Origin: Tumebacillus lacus
GTDB taxonomy: Bacteria > Bacillota > Bacilli > Tumebacillales > Tumebacillaceae
Direction of reading: 5' to 3'
Length of the DNA: 64,000 nt
NCBI RefSeq assembly: GCF_026410385.1
Contig: NZ_JAPMLT010000001.1
Coordinates: forward strand, 682,001-746,000
Positions 42,496 to 51,332 of the stretch are shown piece after piece (the stretch's first letter is position 1; each line of letters starts with the position of its first letter). A program made the translations under genes and the position numbers. A model generated the notes under the pieces. It had not been told where the DNA came from. It saw only the letters and a list, made by a program, of their open reading frames with translations, and ran no database searches.

Positions 42496-42921
42496 TCAGA
42501 TCTTTTCTTTGCCGAGCAGCCGTCTGTGCTCGATCTTCAGGCATCTGTCCATGATCACGGTCAATCCGGCTTCCTGCGCCCGTTGGGCCGCTTCTTCGTC
42601 GACGATCTGGAGTTGCGTCCAGATCGCCTTGGCTTTGATCTGGATCGCTTGCTCAACGATGGCCGCCACCTCATGACTTCTGCGAAACACGTTGACGATG
42701 TCGATCGGCCCTTCTGTCTCGGTCAGCGACGGATGCGCTTTGCGTCCGAGCACCACATCGGCGTTCGGGTTGACCGGGACGACTTCGTACCCTTGCGATT
42801 GAATGTATTTGGAGACTTCGTAGCTCGGCTTGGTCACGTCTTCGGAAAGACCGACCACCGCGATGGTCTTCGCGTTTTTCAACAGATCGACCAGTTGTTC
42901 ATCTGTCGGATTTTGAAACAT
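42496..42921 (-). CDS. CoA-binding domain protein (YneT/YccU-like)
   Basis: 141 residues with a Rossmann CoA-binding fold: TIAVVGLSEDVTKPSYEVSKY, VVPVNPNADVVLGRKAHPSL, IDIVNVFRRSHEV and IWTQLQIVDEEAAQRAQEAG are typical of this single-domain group. Binds CoA or a nucleotide; role unknown. Start ATG 42921, 6 bases after GGAGG. Confidence 0.88.
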   Translation of the reverse strand: MFQNPTDEQLVDLLKNAKTIAVVGLSEDVTKPSYEVSKYIQSQGYEVVPVNPNADVVLGRKAHPSLTETEGPIDIVNVFRRSHEVAAIVEQAIQIKAKAIWTQLQIVDEEAAQRAQEAGLTVIMDRCLKIEHRRLLGKEKI

Positions 42922-42995
42922 TTTCATCCTCCTCAATCGATATCAATCGACAATTTTCTATAATATTTTGAATTGTTCCACGTGGAAACACAATT

Positions 42996-43160
42996 TTATT
43001 GCAAATATTTGACCCCGTACCGCCCTTTGGCTGTCTCGTAGATCCCTACGTACGACGGGCTTTTGTAGCCGTACACCCACCAGTCTTCGCGAAATCGCGC
43101 TGCCAGACAGCTCGCTTGAAATTTGCTGTCGAACAATTTACCGTAATACACCCAACTCAT
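42996..43160 (-). CDS. 54-residue hypothetical protein, paralogue of 15366-15530
   Basis: 54 residues, ATG 43160 about 12 bases after AAAGGAG. Begins MSWVYYGKLFDSK and ends YETAKGRYGVKYLQ, the same frame as the protein at 15366-15530 (MxWxY start, GxxGVxYL end, equal length). No known domain. Possibly a small regulatory or spore-associated protein. Confidence 0.65.
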   Translation of the reverse strand: MSWVYYGKLFDSKFQASCLAARFREDWWVYGYKSPSYVGIYETAKGRYGVKYLQ

Positions 43161-43246
43161 CGGCTTGCTTCTCTCCTTTGCGACGTAGTTGAATACAGTC
43201 TTCCCCACCCTGCCTAGAAATTTCCCGCGATCATCACTTTCCTCCT

Positions 43247-43256
43247 GGGCACACTA
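43247..43256 (+). promoter_or_regulatory. Forespore-type -10 box candidate, YhcN lipoprotein
   Basis: GGGCACACTA followed by CGCA, 23 bases before the ATG. Shared (GGGCAYACTACGCA) with the small lipoprotein gene at 17266. Confidence 0.4.
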
Positions 43257-43278
43257 CGCAGAAAGGAGGGATGTCCAG

Positions 43279-43866
43279 ATGAGCAAATTCTCCCGGATGA
43301 TGGCAGGCACAGCCGCTCTGACCGCCGCCCTGCTGCTGGTCGGTTGCAACCCGACCGCGTCGCCGCAAGCGGACCAGACACCTGCCAACGAAGGCCGCGA
43401 CAACCTGGAGGCCCGCACGCAGCAGACACCGGCCGAACGGAAGCCCAACCTCGAACAGGTCGGCGAGATCAAAGCGCCCCGCCACGATGTCCGCGCCCCC
43501 GCACTGGGTGCGACAGACAACAAAGGGTCGGACAAATCGCTCAATCAGCAAGCGGATGAGATCGCCGAGATCGTCAACCGCATCCCCGGCGTCGAGCGTT
43601 CCGCCGTGCTGTTGACCGGCAAAACGGCGCTGGTCGGCGTCGATCTGCAAAACAAGATCTCCGGCTCGAAGATCGACTCGATCAAGTTCTCCGTCAAAGA
43701 GGCGGCCGAGCGCACCGGCAAAGGCTACAACGCGGTCGTCACCGCCGACATCGACACGGTGACCCGCGTGCGCGAGTTGATTGCCGGCGTGCGCGCTGGC
43801 AAGCCGGTCTCCACCGTCAGCGACGAGATCGCCGACATCGTCTCCCGCCTGTTGCCTGAAATGTAA
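43279..43866 (+). CDS. YhcN/YlaJ-family sporulation lipoprotein
   Basis: 195 residues. Signal peptide with lipobox LLVGC (Cys23), then a disordered Gln/Pro-rich linker and a ~110-residue YhcN/YlaJ domain (QQADEIAEIVNRIPGVERSAVLLTG as several family blocks, VGVDLQ, and the final ELIAGVRAGKPVSTVSDEIAD). Members are forespore-made inner-spore-membrane lipoproteins that aid germination. ATG 43279 behind AAAGGAGGG. A second member is at 49931-50467. Confidence 0.88.
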   Translation: MSKFSRMMAGTAALTAALLLVGCNPTASPQADQTPANEGRDNLEARTQQTPAERKPNLEQVGEIKAPRHDVRAPALGATDNKGSDKSLNQQADEIAEIVNRIPGVERSAVLLTGKTALVGVDLQNKISGSKIDSIKFSVKEAAERTGKGYNAVVTADIDTVTRVRELIAGVRAGKPVSTVSDEIADIVSRLLPEM

Positions 43867-43902
43867 AAAAAGCGATGTTCCCGTTGCGGAACATCGCTTT
43901 TT
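43865..43902. terminator. Bidirectional terminator between YhcN gene and resE
   Basis: AAAAAAAGCGATGTTCC / GGAACATCGCTTTTT stem, 6-base loop. Confidence 0.9.
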
Positions 43903-43905
43903 CTT

Positions 43906-45663
43906 TTATGCATGCAAGATCGGCAACAAAACATTGAACTGCGTGCCTGTTCCGACTTCACTTTCCACCACGATGTCGCCGTGGTGGTTTTTCACGATGT
44001 TGCGCGTGATCGCAAGTCCCAGGCCCGTGCCGCCTTTGCTCCGGGTGCGGGCTTTGTCGACTTTGTAGAAGCGATCCCAGATGAACGGCAGATCTTCTTG
44101 CGGGATGCCCTCCCCGGTGTCGCGAACGCCGACGCGTACCAGCCCTTCGGTGCGCGTCAACTGCATCGTGATCTGCCCGCCCTTCGCCGTGTGGCGGAAG
44201 GCGTTGTCGACGAGGTTGGTGAACACCTGCTCCAACCGGTCGGTGTCGCCCTGCACGAGCATCGGTTCGCTCTCCTCCGGCACGTCGACTTCGACGACCA
44301 CGTGCACCTCGCGCTCGTGCGCGACGGTGGCAAATTTGCGGCCGATCCGCTTGATCAGGTGGACCATGTTGACTTCCTCGTCGTTCATCTGGAATTGGCC
44401 CGACTCCAACTGAGCCAGGTCGAGCAGATCGTTGACGAGGCGGCGCATGCGGTGCGTCTCGTCGAGGATGATCTGGGTCAACTCCTGCCGTTGCTCCGGA
44501 TCGTCGCCAAACTCGTCGAGCAACGCCTCCGAATAGCCCTGCATCATCGCCAGCGGCGTGCGCAGTTCGTGCGAGACGTTGGCGATGAAGTCTTGACGCA
44601 TTTTGTCCAGCGTGCGCTCGTGGGTGATGTCGCGCAGCACGGCGACGACACCGCGCTGGGATGCACCGTCCTTTTCATAGAGCGGCACCATCGTCACCAC
44701 GAGGATGCGGCCTTGCCAGTCAAACTCATCGTTCATCTGCTGGCCGCTGCGCATCACCTGCATTTCCAGTTCATACAGCTCGCGAGGCAGTTCGCGGTCG
44801 TTCGGCGAGCCGGTGTCGGTCAGCAGTTTGGCGCGCATGTAGCGGCGGGCCGGCGGGTTGGCCAGCGTGACGGTGCCGTTGAGATCGGCTGCCACTACGC
44901 CGTCTGTCATCGAGGTGATGATCGAGGCGAGCTGTTCTTTTTCCCGCTCCAGATCGTCGATGTTTTCTTCCAGCTTGTAGGCGAGCGTGTTCAGCGTCAA
45001 GCCGAGGCGGCCGACCTCATCGCGGGTGACCACCTCGACTTTGCCGTGAAAGTCCCCCTGCGCCATCTGTTCGGCGACCTTGTTCATCTGCACCAGCGGC
45101 CGCGACAGATTCATCGAGACGACAAACGCCAGTCCCGTCGCCAGCATGATCGCGAGACCCGCCGCAAAGAACAGCAGCTCGCGGACGCGGTCGATCGCAT
45201 CGGCGGCAGTGGTCGGCTGGATGACGTACAGCAGGCGGTCGATCTGCCCGCCTACGACCAGCGGCTGCAACGCCCAGATGTAACTGGTGCCCGTCGGGAC
45301 TTCCGTGTCCCACGACGGCTGTTTGCCCTGGACGACCACACCGCGCCCTTGCACGATCTGTTCGAGCTGAGCCGGGCTGAGCTGCGCGATCACATCGTCG
45401 GCCATCCACGGCGGGATCACCTTCGGCATCCCCGCCTCTTCCTTGGCCAGTTCTTCGACGATGGTCTGGTTGAGCGGCTCCGGGTAGTTTTGAATCACAT
45501 CGACCATGTGCTCGATCCGGTGTTGGAGCCGTTCTGCTTCCGCTTTGTAAAAATAGCTGTCAAACAGTTGCTCCAAAAAGATCGACAGCAACACCAGCAC
45601 GACGATAAACAACCCGATGATCGTCAGCAGCAGTTTTGCGACGATAGAGTTGCGGATCTTCAC
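43906..45663 (-). CDS. resE: Sensor histidine kinase ResE
   Basis: 585 residues. Two membrane helices (about 9-30 and 160-185) bracket an extracytoplasmic domain; then HAMP, PAS (SIITSMTDGVVAADLNGTV), HisKA with NVSHELRTPLAMMQGY and HATPase with DNAFRHTAKGG, DTGEGIP and GGTGLGLAI. Domain order and its place after resD identify ResE, the kinase controlling aerobic/anaerobic respiration genes in Bacillus. Start overlaps the resD stop by 4 bases. Confidence 0.93.
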   Translation of the reverse strand: MKIRNSIVAKLLLTIIGLFIVVLVLLSIFLEQLFDSYFYKAEAERLQHRIEHMVDVIQNYPEPLNQTIVEELAKEEAGMPKVIPPWMADDVIAQLSPAQLEQIVQGRGVVVQGKQPSWDTEVPTGTSYIWALQPLVVGGQIDRLLYVIQPTTAADAIDRVRELLFFAAGLAIMLATGLAFVVSMNLSRPLVQMNKVAEQMAQGDFHGKVEVVTRDEVGRLGLTLNTLAYKLEENIDDLEREKEQLASIITSMTDGVVAADLNGTVTLANPPARRYMRAKLLTDTGSPNDRELPRELYELEMQVMRSGQQMNDEFDWQGRILVVTMVPLYEKDGASQRGVVAVLRDITHERTLDKMRQDFIANVSHELRTPLAMMQGYSEALLDEFGDDPEQRQELTQIILDETHRMRRLVNDLLDLAQLESGQFQMNDEEVNMVHLIKRIGRKFATVAHEREVHVVVEVDVPEESEPMLVQGDTDRLEQVFTNLVDNAFRHTAKGGQITMQLTRTEGLVRVGVRDTGEGIPQEDLPFIWDRFYKVDKARTRSKGGTGLGLAITRNIVKNHHGDIVVESEVGTGTQFNVLLPILHA

Positions 45664-46379
45664 TCGCCCACCTCAAACTTGTAACCGACACCCCAGACGG
45701 TGACGATCATCGACGCAGCACGCTCCGAAGCACGGCCGAGCTTTTCACGCAAACGCTTGATGTGCGTGTCGACGGTACGCTGATCGCCGTAAAACTGGTA
45801 GTTCCATACGTCGCGCAGCAGCTCTTCGCGGGAGAAGACTTTCTCCGGGCGTTGCGCGAGATAGACGAGCAGTTCATACTCTTTGGGCGTCAAGGAGACT
45901 TCGTCGCCTTCGCAGGTGACGCGGCGCGAGTCGAGATTGATCGTCAAGCCGTTGAACGTGAGCACAGAGGAGACGGCTGCCTCTTTTTCGCCCGGCACTT
46001 GCACGACGCGCTTGAGCAACGCCTTGACGCGCATCACCAGTTCACGCGGCGAGAACGGTTTGACCACGTAGTCGTCGGCGCCGATCTCAAAGCCGTGGAT
46101 GCGGTTCATCTCGTCACCTGCCGCCGTCAACATGATGATCGGCGTCTCCACGCCCTGCTGACGCAGAGTCGCGCAGACATCGCGGCCGTCCATCGACGGC
46201 AACATCAGATCGAGAATGATCAGATCAAAGCGGTTTTCCAGCGCCAGATTGAGCGCTTCCTGCCCGTCGTCCGCTTCCTCCACATCGAAGGCGTTGCGCT
46301 CCAAGTACATTCGCACCAGACGGCGGATGCGGTCTTCATCATCGACGACGAGGATCTTCGGGTTTTGCGTCTGTTCCAT
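45660..46379 (-). CDS. resD: Response regulator ResD
   Basis: 239 residues, OmpR family. Receiver domain with VVDDEDRIR, phospho-acceptor Asp in LILDLMLP and Lys in VKPFSPREL; winged-helix DNA-binding domain with LTPKEYELLVYLAQ and RTVDTHIKRLREKL. Located directly after resABC, hence ResD. Start ATG 46379 with AGGAGAG upstream. A 30-base hairpin sits between resC and resD. Confidence 0.95.
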   Translation of the reverse strand: MEQTQNPKILVVDDEDRIRRLVRMYLERNAFDVEEADDGQEALNLALENRFDLIILDLMLPSMDGRDVCATLRQQGVETPIIMLTAAGDEMNRIHGFEIGADDYVVKPFSPRELVMRVKALLKRVVQVPGEKEAAVSSVLTFNGLTINLDSRRVTCEGDEVSLTPKEYELLVYLAQRPEKVFSREELLRDVWNYQFYGDQRTVDTHIKRLREKLGRASERAASMIVTVWGVGYKFEVGE

Positions 46380-46401
46380 CGGTTTCACTCTCCTGATAGA
46401 C

Positions 46402-46431
46402 GTACAAGCCACCGGGAGTGGTGACTTGTAC
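46402..46431 (-). repeat. Inverted repeat between resC and resD
   Basis: GTACAAG / CTTGTAC plus four inner pairs around GGGAGT, one mismatch. It lacks a T run, so it is more likely an RNA processing or stabilising hairpin than a terminator. Confidence 0.5.
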
Positions 46432-46460
46432 ATGGAAGTTTGAGATTGTCGGTCGAGCCG

Positions 46461-47663
46461 TTACGTTGCATACGAGTGCAGACCCGAGATGACGAGGTTG
46501 ACACCGACCAGCAGGAAGAGGATGACCACAAATCCGGCCACCGCCATCCACGCGGTCTTGGTGCCTTCCCAGCCCCGGCGCAGTCGCAGATGCAGGTAGG
46601 CCGTGTAGTACAGCCACGTGATCAGCGCCCACGTCTCTTTCGGGTCCCAACTCCAGTAGGAGCCCCACGCCTCTTGCGCCCAGATCATCGCAAACACCAG
46701 CGCGCCGAGGGTGAAGACCGGGTAGCCGATCGCCACCGCCCGGTAGCTCAGTTCGTCGAGCATCTCCGCGTCGAGTCCTTGCACCCATTTCGAGATGACG
46801 CGCACCAGCGGTTTGCGGGCGATCAAGCGCAGCACGCCGTACAGCACCAGCGAACCGATGATCGTCCAGATCACGGTGTTAAAGCCGACCGGCGCATTCG
46901 TGCCGTGCATCCAGCCCGGCGTCTCGATCAACGGCAGCGGGATGCCCGCCATCGTCGTCAGCGAGCCGAGGTCGGTGCCCGACGGGCCGGCCAAGGGCGG
47001 CATGCGGTAGAGCAGTTGCGATCCGGTGTTCGCGCCGGCGAGGAACTCATAGCCCGCGCCGCGGAACCCGGTTGCCAGCAGGATGAAGGCGACGAGCGTA
47101 AAGAACAGATAGATCGTAAACTCCAAAAACTTGGCTGCGCGGCTCTTGCCCGACACGTCGGTGACGACGAGCAGATACATCAGACCCGCCGCAAAGGAGA
47201 TCGTCAGAATCCCTTCGCCAAGCGCGGCCGTCGTCACATGGATGCTCAGCCAGTAGGACTGGAGAGCCGGGATCAGCGGCTTGACATCGCGCGGGAACAC
47301 CGACGCGTAGGCGAGGATCGTCAGACCCACCGGCGCAACGAACGCACCGAGCACGTGCACTTTATAGAAGGCATTGATGACCACAAACGCGAGCATGATC
47401 GTGAAGACCCAGAAGCTCATGTATTCGAACATATTGGAGACCGGGGCAAACCCGCCGTACACCCAACGCGTGATGATCGCGATCGCTTGCGACGAAACGC
47501 CGATCACCATCACGATATACCCCCACTTCGTCCAGAAGGTGGCTTTTTCCTTTGATTCGACTTTCATTTTTCGGCCCGTCACACCGACGATGTAGAGAAT
47601 CGCCGCTGCCAGATAGGAGAAGAAAGCGGTGCCAAAAAAGAAGCCGGACAGTTGCATCATCAT
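46461..47663 (-). CDS. resC: Cytochrome c biogenesis protein ResC (CcsA/CcsB type)
   Basis: 400 residues with eight or more membrane helices. The heme-handling WWD motif appears as WGSYWSWDPKETWAL, with conserved His residues nearby. With ResB it forms the System II heme exporter and cytochrome c synthase. The ATG triplet at 47663 follows AGGTAAG. Part of resABCDE. Confidence 0.95.
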   Translation of the reverse strand: MMMQLSGFFFGTAFFSYLAAAILYIVGVTGRKMKVESKEKATFWTKWGYIVMVIGVSSQAIAIITRWVYGGFAPVSNMFEYMSFWVFTIMLAFVVINAFYKVHVLGAFVAPVGLTILAYASVFPRDVKPLIPALQSYWLSIHVTTAALGEGILTISFAAGLMYLLVVTDVSGKSRAAKFLEFTIYLFFTLVAFILLATGFRGAGYEFLAGANTGSQLLYRMPPLAGPSGTDLGSLTTMAGIPLPLIETPGWMHGTNAPVGFNTVIWTIIGSLVLYGVLRLIARKPLVRVISKWVQGLDAEMLDELSYRAVAIGYPVFTLGALVFAMIWAQEAWGSYWSWDPKETWALITWLYYTAYLHLRLRRGWEGTKTAWMAVAGFVVILFLLVGVNLVISGLHSYAT

Positions 47664-47707
47664 CTTACCTGTTCCCTCCTCTCGATCATGGTCTTGTCAT
47701 GATCTCT

Positions 47708-49213
47708 CTATTTCTTTTTGAATTTGACCGGTTCAACGTCAATCACCGACAAGGCACGGTTAAATTCCTTGTTCATGCCGAGCCAGTTTTTGTTGGTATG
47801 GCCGCCGACATGCAGCACGCCGTCCTCCAGTCTCGCCCACACGCGGCGATGTTGGAAGTAGAACACCAGCACCAAGCCCCACAACGTCACACCACACCCC
47901 GTGTAGACAATCGGGATGCCGAGGTCTCTGTTCAGTTTCAGGCCGGTCATATGGAACACATCGACCTGCTGGAATTTCAGCGAAAACTTGTACTCCGCCC
48001 CAAGCATCTGCTCCACAAACGGAGCCATCGGCATCATCCACTGACGGCTCGGCTCCGCAAACCCTGGTCCCGAGATGTCAAACTGTATCCCCGGATTGTA
48101 CGGCTCGCGGGAGTTCGTGTAGATCCCCATGTCTTTGTCGACGCGGATGTCCGGGTAGTAGTTGACGACTTTCAGCGTGTAGTCGCCGACTTTGTACTCC
48201 GGCTGCGGGTCTTCAAAGTCAAAATGGAACGTGCCGAGCGGCTTTTGCGTCGCTTTGTCCAGCAGTTGGATCTCCCCGTCCTTGAACATCGGGCTTGGGT
48301 CGAAAGAGTTTTGGAAGATGTACGTGTTTTCGTAGATCAGCGGATCGTTGACGATCAGATGCTTAATCGCGACCTCCTGATCGCCTTCGTACACGGCCAC
48401 GTCCGTCTCGTACTTTTTGACGCGGGTCTGCTGCTGATCGTAGTACTCCAGCTCAAAGCCGTTGTTTTGCAAGGAGAAGCCGAGCTCTTTAACCGGTACG
48501 CGCTCCCCTTCTTTGATCCAGACCATGTCGGTGTAGTACCAGCCTGGGATCAAGCGGGTGAAGACACCGGCGATGATGATCAACAGGCCGATGTGGATCA
48601 CGTACGCGCCAAATCGCGGCAGGCGGCCTTTTTCTGCAAGCAGTGCGCCTTGCTCGGTGCGGATCTTGTAGCGGCGCTTCTTCAGCGCTTCGCCGAGCCG
48701 ATTCATCTCCTCTTCGCCTGCCGCTTCCTTGCTTGCATACAGCCGGTCACCGCGGATCGCCAGCACCTTACGGGCGACCGGCTGATTTTTCAACGACTTG
48801 TAGAGCGGCACGCCGCGGTCGATGGAGACGATGACCAGTGAGATCGCCAGCAACAGGACGAGCGTCAGGTACCACCACGTCGTGTAGGTGTGGCTCAGCC
48901 CGAGGCGGAAATAGATTTCGCCGAGCTTGCCGTACGTATCAAAATAGTAAAATTCCGGGTTCGGGCTCGGGATCGCGTTCTCCTGCGGATAGATCGTCCC
49001 GAGCGTCGAACCGACGGTCAGCAGCGCGATGATCGTGATGCCGACCGGAACCGATGCAAAAAAGTCCCAGATCGATTCGATGATCCCTTTGCGCCGCACA
49101 GGTCTCACAGGCCGGGCGCCTTGAGCAGCGTTCTCCTGAGCGGTCTGGTTCTCATGGTCCGTCCCTTGACCCTTACGGTTTTCTGTTTGTTCTTCGTTGT
49201 TCAATTGCCTCAT
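47708..49213 (-). CDS. resB: Cytochrome c biogenesis protein ResB
   Basis: 501 residues. A charged N-terminal extension of ~45 residues precedes SIWDFFASVPVGITIIALL, the ResB signature; three N-terminal helices, a large outside domain (about 215-440) and a C-terminal helix. Partner of ResC in System II. ATG 49213 overlaps the resA stop (ATGA), so translation is coupled. Confidence 0.95.
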   Translation of the reverse strand: MRQLNNEEQTENRKGQGTDHENQTAQENAAQGARPVRPVRRKGIIESIWDFFASVPVGITIIALLTVGSTLGTIYPQENAIPSPNPEFYYFDTYGKLGEIYFRLGLSHTYTTWWYLTLVLLLAISLVIVSIDRGVPLYKSLKNQPVARKVLAIRGDRLYASKEAAGEEEMNRLGEALKKRRYKIRTEQGALLAEKGRLPRFGAYVIHIGLLIIIAGVFTRLIPGWYYTDMVWIKEGERVPVKELGFSLQNNGFELEYYDQQQTRVKKYETDVAVYEGDQEVAIKHLIVNDPLIYENTYIFQNSFDPSPMFKDGEIQLLDKATQKPLGTFHFDFEDPQPEYKVGDYTLKVVNYYPDIRVDKDMGIYTNSREPYNPGIQFDISGPGFAEPSRQWMMPMAPFVEQMLGAEYKFSLKFQQVDVFHMTGLKLNRDLGIPIVYTGCGVTLWGLVLVFYFQHRRVWARLEDGVLHVGGHTNKNWLGMNKEFNRALSVIDVEPVKFKKK

Positions 49214-49752
49214 CTCCCGGCATCAAGGAGTGGCTTGACGGTGTTCTCGATATACTCAAACGTCATCGGGAAATCCGCCTTTTGCACCAGATTCCCTTCC
49301 CTGTCGATAAAGAACGACGTCGGGATCGGCTTGACCTTGTACAGATCGATCGCCACCGCGTTGTCCGTATCCATCAGGATCGGGAATGTGAGCTTGTAGT
49401 TGTCGACAAATCCCTGTACAGGAACGGTCTTTTCCTTGAGATTGACGCCGAGAACGACCAACCCTTGATCTTTGTAAGTTTCGTAGGCCTGCTCGATGGC
49501 GGGCATCTCTTCCCGGCACGGTTGGCACCATGACGCCCAGAAGTTCACCAGCACCACTTTTCCTTTGTAATCGGACAGACTGGCCATTTTCCCATCCAGC
49601 GTCTGAAGGGTAAAGTCCGGTGCCGGCCCGCCGAGTTCCAGTTTGACTACCTCATCATTTTGGAAGTTGAACACCGCCCACAAGATCCCGACCGAAGCCA
49701 GGAGCAAGATGACGACTGTGACCACCTTCGAGAGGTCCGTGCGTTTCTCCAT
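49210..49752 (-). CDS. resA: Thiol-disulfide oxidoreductase ResA
   Basis: 180 residues. N-terminal membrane anchor (about 10-28), then a thioredoxin-like domain with FWASWCQPCREE (Cys76, Cys79) and the conserved Glu/Pro region near PTSFFIDREG. It keeps apocytochrome c cysteines reduced outside the membrane. First gene of the res operon; a TATAAT -10 lies at 49815-49820. Confidence 0.95.
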   Translation of the reverse strand: MEKRTDLSKVVTVVILLLASVGILWAVFNFQNDEVVKLELGGPAPDFTLQTLDGKMASLSDYKGKVVLVNFWASWCQPCREEMPAIEQAYETYKDQGLVVLGVNLKEKTVPVQGFVDNYKLTFPILMDTDNAVAIDLYKVKPIPTSFFIDREGNLVQKADFPMTFEYIENTVKPLLDAGR

Positions 49753-49814
49753 GTGTCGCTACACCTCTGCTTGTGAAAGAAAGACTTATGATTCGACATT
49801 CTGTGCGCTACTAA

Positions 49815-49820
49815 ATTATA
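49815..49820 (-). promoter_or_regulatory. -10 element candidate for res operon
   Basis: TATAAT on the minus strand, 63 bases before resA, with TG two bases upstream but no good -35; an activator such as ResD would fit. Confidence 0.4.
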
Positions 49821-49888
49821 CATGAAAGTGTACGATGTCTGACGGTCGCGAACGTGACAGTTTTATGAAAACCCCGCCCTCGTCAGCA

Positions 49889-49921
49889 AAGAAGCCTGCT
49901 CTGGTCACAGAGAGGCTTCTT
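49889..49921. terminator. Terminator-like hairpin after second YhcN gene
   Basis: AAGAAGCCT plus CTCTG pairing with CAGAG plus GGCTTCTT; GTCA loop, weak T run. Confidence 0.65.
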
Positions 49922-49930
49922 CACGTCATC

Positions 49931-50467
49931 TTACTGACCCGTCGGCCATGTCGTTCCCGCGACCTCTTTAAAACGAGCTTGATACGCGTCGAGAGGACGA
50001 CCGGTTTCCAGCGCGTGCGTGTAGCCGCTGAGATAATCGACCGTTCCCGGCTGGTCGGTGATGTTCACCCGATTGATCGTCCGGTCGATGGCGTACACCT
50101 TGGCACTGATCACATCGCGGACTTCGTCGGTCACCTGATAGCCCGGCGCCGGATGAACGCCGATATACGCCGTGCGGCCGACGACGAGCATCGCCGCGCC
50201 CTGCACCGCCGGGATCGACTCCAACTCGTAGGCGATCGCGTGGGCGGAGCGGATCTGATCGCCCTTTTGCATGTTGCGCGTGTCGGTGACAAACTGGCGG
50301 TCGTCAGCCGGCGGGGTAAAGCCGCTGTACGATTGCATGCCTTGATCGGCACGAGTTTCGTTTGTTTCCCGTTGGTTCGGTTGCGCTGCCTGGTTCCCGC
50401 TGCAGCCGGCGATCAACGCCGATGCGAGCAGACAGCTCGCGATCACTTTTCCTGCGTGCATATGCAT
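49931..50467 (-). CDS. YhcN/YlaJ-family sporulation lipoprotein, second copy
   Basis: 178 residues. Lipobox LIAGC (Cys22), a Gln/Asn-rich linker, then a divergent YhcN/YlaJ domain (AHAIAYELESIPAVQGAAML, GRTAYIGVH). Expected in the forespore and inner spore membrane. Start ATG 50467, 6 bases after GAGGAGG. A perfect 18-base inverted repeat (50481-50498) and a GGGCATCCTA box lie just upstream. Between res and rluB, where Bacillus subtilis has no such gene. Confidence 0.82.
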   Translation of the reverse strand: MHMHAGKVIASCLLASALIAGCSGNQAAQPNQRETNETRADQGMQSYSGFTPPADDRQFVTDTRNMQKGDQIRSAHAIAYELESIPAVQGAAMLVVGRTAYIGVHPAPGYQVTDEVRDVISAKVYAIDRTINRVNITDQPGTVDYLSGYTHALETGRPLDAYQARFKEVAGTTWPTGQ

Positions 50468-50480
50468 CGTCTGCCTCCTC

Positions 50481-50498
50481 ATGGGAAGTTCTTCCCAT
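50481..50498. repeat. Inverted repeat before second YhcN gene
   Basis: ATGGGAAG / CTTCCCAT around TT, directly upstream of the ribosome binding site; operator or mRNA hairpin. Confidence 0.55.
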
Positions 50499-50507
50499 AG
50501 GATGCCC
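50498..50507 (-). promoter_or_regulatory. Forespore-type -10 box candidate, second YhcN gene
   Basis: Minus-strand GGGCATCCTA, 30 bases before the ATG, close to the boxes at 17224 and 43247. Confidence 0.35.
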
Positions 50508-50519
50508 TTTTTTACCTGA

Positions 50520-51260
50520 TCAATCCTGTCCCTCGATCCCTGCCACCGCATAGAGACGGCGCACTTCCAGTTCGGACAGCTGACGGTGTTCGCCGTAGCG
50601 CAGTCGGCCCAGTTTCAAAAAGGCCAGTTCGGTGCGCATCAGCGTTTTGACCGGATGCCCGACCTCCTCGCACATCCGGCGCACTTGACGGTTGCGCCCT
50701 TCGTGGATCGTGATCTCGAGCTGCGTCTCATCGCGAGCCGTCTCCAAGATCTTCACTTTGGCGGGCGCCGTCATGCCGTCTTCCAACTCCACGCCTTCGG
50801 AGAGCTTTTTCACCGTTTCGGCGCTCACCTTGCCGCGCACCCACGCGCGGTACACTTTGTCGATCTCCTTGGACGGGTGCATCAAGCCGTTCGCCAGCGT
50901 CCCGTCGTTGGTCATGATCAGGAGACCCGCCGTGTCGAGGTCGAGACGACCGACCGGGTAGATGCGCTCCGCATACTCGTTTTCCAGCAGTTTGACGACC
51001 GTCTTGCGCCCTTGCGGATCATGGGCGGTGGTCACGACGCCGCGCGGCTTGTTCAGCAGCACGTACACTTTTTTCTCCGACGAGATCGGGTTGCCGTCCA
51101 CTTCGATCCGGTCTTTTGCCGGGTCGACTTTCGTGCCGAGTTCTTTGACAACTGCACCGTTGACCGTCACGCGGCCATCCACTATGTACTCTTCACATTT
51201 GCGGCGCGACGCCACTCCTGCCTGCGCCAACACCTTTTGCAAACGTTCCATCTGTTCCAT
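50520..51260 (-). CDS. rluB: 23S rRNA pseudouridine synthase RluB-type
   Basis: 246 residues. N-terminal S4 RNA-binding domain (RLQKVLAQAGVASRRKCEEY) and RsuA/RluB catalytic domain with GRLDLDTAGLLIMTNDG, in which the second Asp is catalytic. It modifies helix 89 of 23S rRNA. Position between res and spm genes is as in Bacillus subtilis. ATG 51260. Confidence 0.95.
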   Translation of the reverse strand: MEQMERLQKVLAQAGVASRRKCEEYIVDGRVTVNGAVVKELGTKVDPAKDRIEVDGNPISSEKKVYVLLNKPRGVVTTAHDPQGRKTVVKLLENEYAERIYPVGRLDLDTAGLLIMTNDGTLANGLMHPSKEIDKVYRAWVRGKVSAETVKKLSEGVELEDGMTAPAKVKILETARDETQLEITIHEGRNRQVRRMCEEVGHPVKTLMRTELAFLKLGRLRYGEHRQLSELEVRRLYAVAGIEGQD

Positions 51261-51332
51261 GTGCGAAGATCACCTCTAACGCACCATTATGCGGGAAGAA
51301 ATGCCCAAAAGCAAATCGCCCCCGGCACTTGA

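Noticed and set aside
43912-45684. 590-codon plus-strand frame opposite resE
   Set aside because: Antisense shadow of resE with no family resemblance.
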